Assembly (NCBI RefSeq): GCF_004521985.1 | Contig: NZ_SBHZ01000018.1 | Span: forward strand, 1 to 64,000 | DNA: 64,000 nt | Reading direction: 5' to 3' | Origin: Ectopseudomonas khazarica | GTDB lineage: Bacteria; Pseudomonadota; Gammaproteobacteria; Pseudomonadales; Pseudomonadaceae | Shown: piece by piece, positions 8,380-16,027 of the stretch | Layout of the letters: each line of letters begins with the position of its first letter | How positions within the stretch are numbered: the first letter of the stretch is position 1 | The notes under the pieces: generated by a model | Told to the model about the DNA's origin: nothing | Databases searched by the model: none | The model's input: only the letters and a program-made list of their open reading frames with translations | Program-made: the position numbers and the translations under genes

Positions 8380-8799
8380 TCAGCGCCCGCGCCGGCACTC
8401 CAGCGCGGAAAAGATCAGCATGCCGGCGAGCATCGCGACGACGAACAACGGCGCCTGCCAGTGCCCGCTCAGCAGGATGGCCAGGGCCGGCCCCGGACAG
8501 ATGCCGGCGATGCCCCAGCCGATACCGAACAGCAGGCTGCCGCCGATCAGGCGGGCGTCCAGATCGCGCCGGGTCGGCAGTTGCATCGCGCCGCCGAGCA
8601 ACGCCCGCGTGCGCCGTCGCGCCAGGTTCAGCGGCAGCGCGGCGACGCCGATGGCGCCCGCCATCACCAGCGCCAGCGAGGGGTCCCAGTGACCGCCAAG
8701 ATCGAGAAAGGCCAGCACCTTGGCCGGATCGGCCATGCCAGCCAGCAGCAGCCCGATGCCGAACAGCAGACCACAGACGAACGCAATGACACGACGCAT
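8380..8799 (-). CDS. YeeE/YedE-family (DUF6691) sulfur transport half-protein
   Basis: A 139-residue integral membrane protein with about four transmembrane segments. The family signature GIGWGIAGICPGPAL carries a conserved cysteine in the pore region of YeeE/YedE thiosulfate-type transporters. It pairs with the gene just upstream (2-bp gap): such half-size proteins are normally encoded as adjacent pairs that together equal one YeeE. The start at 8799 yields MRRVIAFVCGLLFGIGLLLAGM. Substrate (thiosulfate or sulfide-derived species) is inferred from family and context. Confidence 0.8.
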   Translation of the reverse strand: MRRVIAFVCGLLFGIGLLLAGMADPAKVLAFLDLGGHWDPSLALVMAGAIGVAALPLNLARRRTRALLGGAMQLPTRRDLDARLIGGSLLFGIGWGIAGICPGPALAILLSGHWQAPLFVVAMLAGMLIFSALECRRGR

Positions 8800-8801
8800 G
8801 C

Positions 8802-9236
8802 TCAGCCCCCCAGCAGATGACGCAGAACGAACACGGTGGCGAACCCGCTGGCCATGAAGCACAGCGTCGCCACCAGCGAACGTGGTGACAGCCGGGATAG
8901 GCCGCAGACGCCATGGCCGCTGGTACAACCCGAGCCATAGCGCGTGCCGATGCCGACCAGCAGCCCGGCAACGATCAGGCCCAGGCCGCCAACCTCGAAG
9001 TGGACCGCCGGCAGCGCGCGGAACAGCCCCCAGAGCAAGGGCGCCAGCAGCAGGCCGACGACAAAGGCGGCCTTCTCGCCACGGCCTTCCGCATTGCGCT
9101 GCAGCAGGCTGCCGAGCAGACCGCTGATGCCGGCGACGCGACCGTTGGCCAGGGCGAAGATCGCCGCCGCCAGGCCGATCAACGCGCCACCGGCCAGGGC
9201 GCTCCATGGCGTGAAACTGACCCAGTCGATGCTCAT
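8802..9236 (-). CDS. YeeE/YedE-family sulfur transport half-protein
   Basis: A 144-residue membrane protein with about four transmembrane helices and the family motif GTRYGSGCTSGHGVCGLSRL, whose cysteines mark YeeE/YedE proteins. It is the partner of the downstream half-protein. The ATG at 9236 overlaps the stop region of the ArsR gene (ATGA), so translation is probably coupled; a longer frame extends upstream but would overlap the regulator completely. Confidence 0.82.
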   Translation of the reverse strand: MSIDWVSFTPWSALAGGALIGLAAAIFALANGRVAGISGLLGSLLQRNAEGRGEKAAFVVGLLLAPLLWGLFRALPAVHFEVGGLGLIVAGLLVGIGTRYGSGCTSGHGVCGLSRLSPRSLVATLCFMASGFATVFVLRHLLGG

Positions 9237-9547
9237 GACGGCTCCTCGCAGAACAGGCGGTACAGTGTTTCGATCACCGCCAGCGCCGCCGGGCTGCTGA
9301 TGCGGTAGAAGATCTGCTTGCCGTCGCGCCGGGTCTCCACCAGCCCCTCGCGACGCAGCACGGCGAGCTGCTGCGACAGGGTCGGCTGCTGGATGCCGAG
9401 CAGCGCCTCCAGCTCGCTGACATGGCGCTCGCCCTGCGACAGCTGGCACAGCAGCAGCAGGCGGTCGGGGTTGGCCAGCGCCTTGAGCAGCTGCCCGGCG
9501 GCATCGGCATTGGCCCGCAGTTGCTGGATATTGATGGGTTCGTTCAC
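9233..9547 (-). CDS. ArsR-family repressor, BigR/SqrR-like sulfide sensor
   Basis: A 104-residue winged-helix regulator with the recognition region HVSELEALLGIQQPTLSQQL (near residues 42-61). It has exactly two cysteines, Cys34 (LLLLCQLSQ) and Cys100 (RLFCEEPS). One in the second helix and one near the C-terminus is the arrangement used by BigR/SqrR/YgaV proteins, which form a di- or tetrasulfide bridge in response to persulfides. It heads the cluster with two YeeE/YedE genes and DUF2892, and a near-perfect operator lies 14 bp upstream of its start. The sensing role is inferred. Confidence 0.83.
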   Translation of the reverse strand: MNEPINIQQLRANADAAGQLLKALANPDRLLLLCQLSQGERHVSELEALLGIQQPTLSQQLAVLRREGLVETRRDGKQIFYRISSPAALAVIETLYRLFCEEPS

Positions 9548-9560
9548 GGCCTATACTCAA

Positions 9561-9598
9561 GCAAAATACAATATGTATTTTTATATATTGTATTTTGC
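9561..9598. promoter_or_regulatory. Perfect 14-bp inverted repeat, ArsR operator
   Basis: GCAAAATACAATAT (9561-9574) and ATATTGTATTTTGC (9585-9598) are exact inverted copies separated by 10 bp. The site lies directly upstream of the ArsR gene and overlaps the expected promoter; its arms are far AT-richer than the surroundings. Confidence 0.75.
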
Positions 9599-9644
9599 AA
9601 AAGTGTAAGCCCGGACGACCAACGGTCAGCGCTTGCTGCAGGCA

Positions 9645-9671
9645 ACAAAAAACCCGCCGAAGCGGGTTTTC
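9645..9671 (-). terminator. Terminator after gcvH
   Basis: On the minus strand AAAACCCGC, CTTCG, GCGGGTTTTTT forms a stem with a T-rich tail, 17 bp past the gcvH stop. The T-run on both sides makes it possibly bidirectional. Confidence 0.85.
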
Positions 9672-9687
9672 TGTCTAGGGACGCGAA

Positions 9688-10077
9688 TCAGGCGTCGGCG
9701 TCGGCGGCAGCCTGATAGGCCGAGGCATCGAGCAGCTTGTCCAGCTCGCTGGCATCGCTCGGCTTGAGCTTGAAGAACCAGCTGCCGTACGGGTCGCTGT
9801 TGACGCTTTCCGGGCTGTCGGCCAGGGCATCGTTGATGGCGATCACTTCGCCGCCAACCGGGGCGTAGATGTCGGAGGCGGCCTTGACCGACTCCACCAC
9901 ACCCGCTTCCTGGCCGGCGTTCAGTTGCTTGCCCACTTCCGGCAGCTCGATGAACACCACGTCGCCGAGGGCTTCCTGGGCGTGGTCGGAAATGCCCACG
10001 GTCACGCTGCCGTCAGCCTCCAGGCGCGCCCACTCGTGGCTGGCGGCATAACGCAGATCGGCGGGGATATTGCTCAT
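9688..10077 (-). CDS. gcvH: Glycine cleavage system H protein
   Basis: A 129-residue lipoyl carrier protein. The lipoylation site is Lys65 in GVVESVKAASDIYAP, followed by GEVIAINDALADSPESVNSDPYG, diagnostic for GcvH. It shuttles the aminomethyl group from GcvP to GcvT. The start at 10077 gives MSNIPADLRYAASHEWARLE, the usual N-terminus, with GAGGAATC upstream. It follows gcvT with a 94-bp gap on the same strand, as in the P. aeruginosa gcvT1-gcvH1 pair; no gcvP is in the window. Confidence 0.95.
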   Translation of the reverse strand: MSNIPADLRYAASHEWARLEADGSVTVGISDHAQEALGDVVFIELPEVGKQLNAGQEAGVVESVKAASDIYAPVGGEVIAINDALADSPESVNSDPYGSWFFKLKPSDASELDKLLDASAYQAAADADA

Positions 10078-10171
10078 GTTCGATTCCTCGTAGACGGTGA
10101 CGGCAAGTGGGCCGTCAGGACAATTTAGCAGGCCGTGGCGAGAGGGACAGCCAACGCCGCGACCTGATGAT

Positions 10172-11254
10172 TCAGATAAGGGTTTTGCCGTTGCGCACGA
10201 AGCCGGGGCGGACCACTCGCACCGGGTACCACTTGCCACGGATTTCCACCTCGGCACGATCCCCCGTGGCCGCCGGCACCCGCGCCAGGGCGATGGACTT
10301 GTTCAGCGTAGGCGAGAAGCTGCCGCTGGTGATCTCGCCCTCGCCCAGCCCTTCGACGCGTACCACCTGGTGGGCACGCAGCACGCCACGCTCTTCCAGC
10401 ACCAGGCCGACCAGCTTGCTCTGGCAACCGGCAGCACACTCCGCTTCGAGTGCCGCGCGACCAATGAAGTCACGCTCGGCAGGCTCCCAGGCAACGCTCC
10501 AGGCCATGTTTGCGGCACGCGGTGAGACGTCTTCGTCCATGTCCTGGCCGTAGAGGTTCATGCCCGCCTCGAGACGCAGGGTGTCGCGGGCACCGAGGCC
10601 GATGGGCGAGATACCGGCACCGACCAGCTCGTTGAGAAAGGACACCACCTCGGTCACCGGCAGGACGATCTCCAGCCCATCCTCGCCGGTATAACCGGTG
10701 CGGGCGATGAACCAGTCGCCCTCAGGAAGGCCCTGGAAGGGCTTGAGCTCATGGATCAGTGCGGCCCGCGCCTGGGTCACCAGCTCGGCAACGCGCGCAC
10801 GCGCCTTGGGGCCCTGGATCGCGAGCATGGCCAGGTCGCGTCGCTCGCGCAGCTCGACGGCGAAATCAGCTGCCTGGGCATGCATCCAGGCCAGATCCTT
10901 GTCGCGGGTTCCGGCGTTGACCACCAGCCGGTAGCCGTCAGCGGTGAGATAGACGATCAGGTCGTCTATCACTCCGCCGCGCTCGTTGAGCATGGCGCTG
11001 TACAGCGCCTTGCCGGTGCTCTGCAGGCGGGCGACATCGTTGGCCAGCAGGCGCTGCAGATAGGCCTGGGCCTGAGCACCGGAGACATCCACGACACACA
11101 TGTGCGAGACGTCGAACACGCCGCAGTCGCGACGCACCTGATGATGTTCCTCCACCTGCGACCCGTAGTGCAGCGGCATGTCCCAGCCGCCGAAATCCAC
11201 CATCTTGGCACCCAGTGCCAGGTGCAGGTCATAGAGAGGGGTACGCTGTCCCAT
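10172..11254 (-). CDS. gcvT: Glycine cleavage system T protein (aminomethyltransferase)
   Basis: A 360-residue tetrahydrofolate-dependent aminomethyltransferase. Landmarks are LYDLHLALGAKMVDFGGWDMP at the start, GVFDVSHMC (near 45), NERGGVIDDLIVY (near 92), RTGYTGEDGLEI (near 190) with the folate-site residues, and LGARDTLRLEAGMNLYGQDMDE (near 225). It releases ammonia and 5,10-methylene-THF from the aminomethyl group on GcvH. The start at 11254 has GGAAGGAG 6 bp upstream. I saw no glycine riboswitch in the leader. Confidence 0.95.
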   Translation of the reverse strand: MGQRTPLYDLHLALGAKMVDFGGWDMPLHYGSQVEEHHQVRRDCGVFDVSHMCVVDVSGAQAQAYLQRLLANDVARLQSTGKALYSAMLNERGGVIDDLIVYLTADGYRLVVNAGTRDKDLAWMHAQAADFAVELRERRDLAMLAIQGPKARARVAELVTQARAALIHELKPFQGLPEGDWFIARTGYTGEDGLEIVLPVTEVVSFLNELVGAGISPIGLGARDTLRLEAGMNLYGQDMDEDVSPRAANMAWSVAWEPAERDFIGRAALEAECAAGCQSKLVGLVLEERGVLRAHQVVRVEGLGEGEITSGSFSPTLNKSIALARVPAATGDRAEVEIRGKWYPVRVVRPGFVRNGKTLI

Positions 11255-11483
11255 GGGTGTCTCCTTCCGGGCTTGGCGAAGCGATCCAGACGCCGAGACG
11301 CTGCTGGCGTTGCCAGTGCTGCATTGCACCGGCCGCCGCGCGTGCGCTTTTCGACACGTCTGCCGGGTTACCCGGTTCGCGAATGGCGCGCATTGTAGCC
11401 GCAAGGTGCGCGGGGGTCATCTGACCAAAGGTCGCGCAGGCGACCCGCCGCCGTACAACGCCCCGCCAGAGCCCTCGGCAGGC

Positions 11484-13100
11484 TCAGCCGAAGCTGCGCG
11501 CCGAGCGGCGAATCAGCAGGATGACCGGCAACAGGCCGACCAGCACCAGGGTCAGCGCCGGCAACGCGGCACGCGCCCACTCCCCTTCGCTGGTCATCTC
11601 GAACACCCGCACGGCGAGCGTGTCCCAGCCGAAGGGACGCATCAGCAGGGTCGCCGGCATCTCCTTGAGCACATCGACGAACACCAGCAGCGCGGCGGAC
11701 AGGGTGCCCGGCAGCAACAGCGGCAGATAGACCTTGAAGAACAGGCCCAGGCCGCCGACGCCGAGGCTGCGCGACGCCTCCGGCAACGACGGGCGGATAC
11801 GCGCCAGGCTGGTCTCCAGCGGGCCGAACGCCACCGCCAGGAAGCGGATCAGGTAGGCCACCAGCAGGGCCGCCAGACTGCCCAGCAGCAAGGGTTTGCC
11901 GGCACCACCCAAAGCCGTCGACAAGGGGATCACCATCTCGCGGTCGAGGAAGCTGAACGCCAGCATGATCGCCACCGCCAGCACCGAGCCCGGCAGGGCA
12001 TAACCCAGGTTGCCCAGGGCGACGCCGACGCGCACCGCGCGGTTGGGTGCCTGGCGCCGGGCGAAGGCCAGCAGCATGGCCACGCTGACCGTGATCAGCG
12101 CCGCCAGGCCGCCCAGGTAGAGGGTGTGCAGGATCAGCCCGGCATAGCGCTCGTCCAGGTCGAAACGCCCGCGCTGCCAGAACCAGGCCAGCAGCTGCAG
12201 CAGCGGAATGACGAAGGCACAGGCGAACACCAGGCCGCACCAGGCGCTGGCCGCGAAGGCTTTCCAGCCGTGCAGCTGGTACAGGGCCTTGCCCCTTGGC
12301 CGCTCGTTGGCCGGGCGCGCCGCACCGCGCGCACGACGTTCGCCATAGAGCACCAGGGCGACCGCGAGCAGCAGCAGGCTGGCCAGCTGGGTCGCGCTGG
12401 TCAGGCTGTAGAAGCTGTACCAGGTCTTGTAGATCGCCGTGGTGAAGGTGTCGAAGTTGAACACCGACACAGCGCCGAAGTCGGCCAGGGTCTCCATGAT
12501 CGCCAGGGCCAGGCCGGCCCCGATGGCCGGTCGCGCCATGGGCAGGGCCACGCGCCAGAAGGCCTGCCAGGGGCTCTGCCCGAGCACGCGCGCCGCTTCC
12601 ATCAGGCCCTTGCCCTGGGCCAGGAAGGCCCCGCGGGCGAGCAGGTAGACGTAGGGATAGAACACCAGCACCAGGACGATGATCACGCCACCGGTGGAGC
12701 GCACGCGCGGCAGACGCAAACCGCTGCCGAACCACTCGCGCAACAGCGTCTGCACCGGGCCGGCGAAGTCCAGCAGGCCGACGAAGACGAACGCCAGGAC
12801 GTAGGCAGGGATGGCGAAGGGCAGCATCAGCGCCCAGTCCAGCCAGCGCCGCCCGGGGAACTCGCAGAGGCTGGTGAGCCAGGCGAGGCTGACCCCCAGC
12901 AGCGTCACGCCCACAGCCACGCCGATCACCAGGGTCAGCGTGTTGCCGATCAGCCGAGCCATCTGCGTCTGCCACAGGTGCGCCCAGATCTGCGGGTCCA
13001 CCTCGTGCCAGCTCAACAGCAGCACCGACAAGGGCATCAGCACCAGAGCGGCTACGGCAAGGACGATGGGGTACCAGCGACGCTGGACAGGATGCGGCAC
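11484..13100 (-). CDS. Fe(III) ABC transporter permease (FbpB/AfuB type)
   Basis: A 538-residue inner-membrane protein with about twelve transmembrane helices and two binding-protein-dependent permease modules. EAA loops are visible at EAARVLGQSPWQAFWRVALPM (near residue 170) and EASRSLGVGGLGLFFKVYLP (near 440). It moves Fe3+ handed over by the periplasmic protein encoded just upstream; the cognate ATPase gene is not in the window. No ATG fits: I prefer GTG at 13100, which follows GAGGAA with correct spacing, over a TTG at 13139 inside a hairpin. Matches PAO1 PA5216 in position. Confidence 0.85.
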   Translation of the reverse strand: MPHPVQRRWYPIVLAVAALVLMPLSVLLLSWHEVDPQIWAHLWQTQMARLIGNTLTLVIGVAVGVTLLGVSLAWLTSLCEFPGRRWLDWALMLPFAIPAYVLAFVFVGLLDFAGPVQTLLREWFGSGLRLPRVRSTGGVIIVLVLVFYPYVYLLARGAFLAQGKGLMEAARVLGQSPWQAFWRVALPMARPAIGAGLALAIMETLADFGAVSVFNFDTFTTAIYKTWYSFYSLTSATQLASLLLLAVALVLYGERRARGAARPANERPRGKALYQLHGWKAFAASAWCGLVFACAFVIPLLQLLAWFWQRGRFDLDERYAGLILHTLYLGGLAALITVSVAMLLAFARRQAPNRAVRVGVALGNLGYALPGSVLAVAIMLAFSFLDREMVIPLSTALGGAGKPLLLGSLAALLVAYLIRFLAVAFGPLETSLARIRPSLPEASRSLGVGGLGLFFKVYLPLLLPGTLSAALLVFVDVLKEMPATLLMRPFGWDTLAVRVFEMTSEGEWARAALPALTLVLVGLLPVILLIRRSARSFG

Positions 13101-13126
13101 GCGGATTCCTCGGCGACGGAAAGGAC

Positions 13127-13150
13127 GACGCCCCGGCAAGGCGGGGCGTC
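13127..13150. repeat. GC hairpin between the iron transporter genes
   Basis: GACGCCCCG (13127-13135) pairs with CGGGGCGTC (13142-13150), loop GCAAGG. It lies just upstream of the permease start and has no T-run, so it may tune expression between binding protein and permease rather than terminate. Confidence 0.55.
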
Positions 13151-13201
13151 GCAGTATAACGGCAGCGGTCAGATCGTCGAACGTCTGCCTCGACGATCAA
13201 G

Positions 13202-13265
13202 GCGCAGGGTGGCTCAGGCTCTGGCACTCCACCACGGTGGATGAAGAGGCGTCATCCCCCTGCGC
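13202..13265. repeat. Large imperfect hairpin related to the GGTGGATGA repeat family
   Basis: GCGCAGGG (13202-13209) pairs with CCCTGCGC (13258-13265), enclosing CCACGGTGGATGAAGAGGCGTCATCC. It starts 9 bp past the binding-protein stop codon and shares its core with elements at 48124-48157 and in the tandem array at 56.7-57.4 kb. Confidence 0.5.
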
Positions 13266-13273
13266 AATCCCCC

Positions 13274-14275
13274 TTACTGCCAGCCGGCGCGGTCCATCAG
13301 CATGGTCGCTTCGGCCTGGCGCTTGCCGGCCACTTCGGTGGCGACGCTGTCGGCCTTGAACGTGCCCCAGGACGCCACCTCGGCAGACGGCTCGACCGCC
13401 GGGTTGGCCGGATACTCCTGGTTGACGCCGGCGAAGATGCCCTGCGCTTCCGGGGTGGTCATCCACTCCAGCAGCTTCCTGGCCTGCTCGGCATGCGGGG
13501 CATGCTGGGTGACGCCAGCACCGGCCAGGTTGACGTGCACGCCACGGTCATCCTGGTTCGGCCAGAAGGGTTTGACCTTGAGGTCCGGCTGCTGCTTGTG
13601 CAGGCGGCCGTAGTAGTAGGTGTTGGTGATGCCCACGTCGCACTGGCCGGCGTCGATGGCCTGCAGCAGCGCGGTGTCATCCGGGAACACGTCCGTGGCC
13701 AGGTTGTTGACCCAGCCCTTGATGATCTCTTCGGTCTTCTCGGCGCCATGGGCCTCGATCAGCGTGGCGGTCAGCGACTGGTTGTAGACCTTCTTGCTGG
13801 TACGCAGGCACAGGCGGCCTTCCCAGTTCTTCTCCGCCAGCGCTTCGTAGGTGGACAGCTCCTCCGGCTTGACCCGCTCGGTGGAGTAGAAGATGGTCCG
13901 CGCGCGCAGCGACAGGCCGGTCCAGCTGTCGGTGCTGGAGCGATACTGGGCCGGGATGTTGGCGTCGATCACGGCGGACTTGGTCGGCTGCAGCACGCCT
14001 TCCTGCTCGGCCTGCCAGAGGTTGCCGGCATCGACGGTGATCAGCATGTCGGCCGGGGTATTGGCCCCTTCGGCCTTGAGGCGGGCGATCAGCGGCGCTT
14101 CCTTGTCGGTGATGAACTTCACCTGCACACCCGTCTTGGCGGTGTAGGCGTCGAATACCGGCTTGATCAGTTCGTCGATGCGCGACGAATAGACCACGAC
14201 TTCATCGGCGGCCTGGACGGCAGTAGCCAGGGTGCTGAGGGTGAATGCGGCGAGAAGCGCGTTGCGAGCCTTCAT
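13274..14275 (-). CDS. Periplasmic Fe(III)-binding protein (FbpA/FutA type)
   Basis: A 333-residue ferric-ion-binding protein with a Sec signal peptide (MKARNALLAAFTLSTLATAVQA) and mature start ADEVVVYSSRIDELIKPVFD. The adjacent tyrosines in TNTYYYGRL (near residue 225) are the iron ligands of FbpA. It ends MLMDRAGWQ, as in its Pseudomonas relatives. It is the first gene of the pair with the permease and corresponds to PAO1 PA5217. The upstream region (14276-14370) has only weak resemblance to a Fur box, so Fur control is not shown. Confidence 0.9.
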   Translation of the reverse strand: MKARNALLAAFTLSTLATAVQAADEVVVYSSRIDELIKPVFDAYTAKTGVQVKFITDKEAPLIARLKAEGANTPADMLITVDAGNLWQAEQEGVLQPTKSAVIDANIPAQYRSSTDSWTGLSLRARTIFYSTERVKPEELSTYEALAEKNWEGRLCLRTSKKVYNQSLTATLIEAHGAEKTEEIIKGWVNNLATDVFPDDTALLQAIDAGQCDVGITNTYYYGRLHKQQPDLKVKPFWPNQDDRGVHVNLAGAGVTQHAPHAEQARKLLEWMTTPEAQGIFAGVNQEYPANPAVEPSAEVASWGTFKADSVATEVAGKRQAEATMLMDRAGWQ

Positions 14276-14370
14276 GGGACCAGCCTCTTATGGGTAAGCA
14301 AAAGTGGCTGAATAGTAGTGAATGTTATTTGCCTTCTCAACGAAACCTTCCCTTGCACAAGGGTCAGTTG

Positions 14371-14682
14371 TTACAAAGCATTTTCAGGCTCGCGGGCGGC
14401 CCGCAGATCGGCAGGCAGGAGCAAGGTATCGATCAGCGCATCGAGCGGCAGCGAGACGACCGCCAGCACGGGACAGACGACGCTGAACCAGCAAACCACC
14501 GTCCCGGGATTGCCGCTGCCGCTGGGGCCAGGGCGCATCCCCAGCAGGTAGAGATCGCCGTTGACGCTCTTGTAGGTCTCCACCGGCAGGGCGCCGTTTT
14601 CACCCTCGCGGCCCGTCAGGGTGCCGCAGCCGCCTGCGACAGCGAGCAACGCTATCCACACGCCACGCAGCAGGTGCTTCAT
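14371..14682 (-). CDS. YceK/YidQ-family (DUF1375) lipoprotein
   Basis: A 103-residue protein with a lipoprotein-type signal (MKHLLRGVWIALLAVAGGCG, lipid Cys19) followed by TLTGREGE and the family pattern YLLGMRPG, VVCWFSVVCPVLAVVSLPLDALIDTLLLPADL. The PLDALIDTLLLP segment is the most conserved part of YceK/YidQ proteins of unknown function. The start at 14682 is chosen because it places the signal peptide at the N-terminus. It is separated by 34 bp from the visC-like gene upstream. Confidence 0.75.
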   Translation of the reverse strand: MKHLLRGVWIALLAVAGGCGTLTGREGENGALPVETYKSVNGDLYLLGMRPGPSGSGNPGTVVCWFSVVCPVLAVVSLPLDALIDTLLLPADLRAAREPENAL

Positions 14683-14716
14683 GCACGCTCCTCGTTCATC
14701 CATGCAAGGGGCGGGC

Positions 14717-15934
14717 TCAGGCCCTGGCCAGCTCCGGCAGGTCACCGGAAAGCCCCAGCGCCTGGCGCACGAACAGTGCCTTGGCCTCGGCCTGGCCGTC
14801 GACCAGGTCGAGGCCCATGTTGCGCAGCAGACGCAGCGGCAGGGGGTCGGCCTGGAACAGGCGCTGGAAACCTTCCATCGCGGCCATCATCGCCAGGTTG
14901 TGCGGCATGCGGCGGCGTTCGAAACGGCTCAGCACGCGCTCCTCGCTCAGGTTCTCGCCACGTGCGGCGGCATGCTGCAGCACCTCGGCGAGCACGGCGG
15001 CATCAAGAAAGCCCAGGTTGACGCCCTGCCCCGCCAGCGGATGGATGGTGTGCGCGGCGTCGCCGATCAGCGCCAGCCCCGGCTCCACGTAGCGCTTCGC
15101 ATGACGCTGACGCAGCGGGATGCACAGACGGCGGTCGGCATGCAGCAGCGTGCCGAGACGCGACTCGAACGCCTTGCCCAGCTCACGGCAGAAAGCCTCG
15201 TCGTCCAGCGCCATCAGGCGCTCGGCCTCGGCCGGCACGGTGGACCAGACGATCGAGCACCAGTGCTCGCCAGCCGGCCCGGCCAACGGCAGGAAGGCCA
15301 GCGGACCATCGTCGGTGAAACGCTGCCAGGCCGTGGCCTGGTGCGGGCGCTCGCAACGCACGCTGGTGACGATCGCGTGATGCAGGTAATCCCATTCGCG
15401 CGTGGCACAGCCGGCCAGGCGGCGCACGGCGGAATTGGCGCCATCGGCCGCGACGAGCAACGGCGCACGCAGCTGGCGGCCATCGGTGAGGGTCAGCAGC
15501 CAGTCGTCACCACTGCGGCGCAGCTGTTCCAGGCGCGCGCCGGGCAACAGGCCGATCTGGCTGTCGTGCAGGCGCTCGAGCAGGGCGTCCTGCACCACAC
15601 GGTTCTCGACGATATGCCCCAGCGTCTCGGCATGCACGCTGGCCGCAGCGAAATGGATGCTGCCGGTGCCGGAGCCATCCCACACGCGCATCTCGCCGTA
15701 GGGGCAGGCCCGTCGGGCGGCGATGCCGTCCCAGGCGCCCAAGCGCTGCAGGATGCGTTGGCTGGCCATGGACAGGGCACTGACCCGTGGCTCGAACGGC
15801 GCCTGTGCGACGAAGGGCGGCACGCTGAGCGGGCTGCCATCGACGATCAGGATGTCCAGCCCACTGTGCTCCAGCGCCAGGGCCAGCGTACTGCCCACCA
15901 TGCCGGCGCCGACGATGATCAAATCCGCGCGCAT
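14717..15934 (-). CDS. UbiH/UbiF/VisC-family FAD monooxygenase (ubiquinone synthesis)
   Basis: A 405-residue aromatic-ring hydroxylase. The Rossmann motif GAGMVGSTLALAL (residues 9-21), the DG motif region LLVAADGANSAVRRLAG (near 165) and the FAD-ribityl motif GLALIGDAAHTIHPLAGQGVNLGF (near 290) are all present. Such enzymes hydroxylate the ubiquinone ring at C5, C6 or C1. It is a paralogue of the ubiH gene directly upstream and corresponds to PAO1 PA5221. Which ring carbon it acts on (UbiI- or UbiF-like) cannot be decided from sequence alone. The start has TAAGGAATG upstream. Confidence 0.87.
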   Translation of the reverse strand: MRADLIIVGAGMVGSTLALALEHSGLDILIVDGSPLSVPPFVAQAPFEPRVSALSMASQRILQRLGAWDGIAARRACPYGEMRVWDGSGTGSIHFAAASVHAETLGHIVENRVVQDALLERLHDSQIGLLPGARLEQLRRSGDDWLLTLTDGRQLRAPLLVAADGANSAVRRLAGCATREWDYLHHAIVTSVRCERPHQATAWQRFTDDGPLAFLPLAGPAGEHWCSIVWSTVPAEAERLMALDDEAFCRELGKAFESRLGTLLHADRRLCIPLRQRHAKRYVEPGLALIGDAAHTIHPLAGQGVNLGFLDAAVLAEVLQHAAARGENLSEERVLSRFERRRMPHNLAMMAAMEGFQRLFQADPLPLRLLRNMGLDLVDGQAEAKALFVRQALGLSGDLPELARA

Positions 15935-16027
15935 ATCATTCCTTAAACTCAGGGGTGCGTGCTGCGCACCGCTCGGAATCCATGGTGCGCACGGCCTGGG
16001 CGGCCCCACGACACCCTACGAATCGAC

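Noticed and set aside
11255..11420. Possible glycine riboswitch in front of gcvT
   Set aside because: I looked for tandem aptamer features and a terminator before the start; none are visible, only a good ribosome binding site.
14276..14370. Fur box upstream of the Fe(III)-binding protein gene
   Set aside because: Only a weak AT-rich resemblance to the 19-bp consensus; not good enough to annotate.
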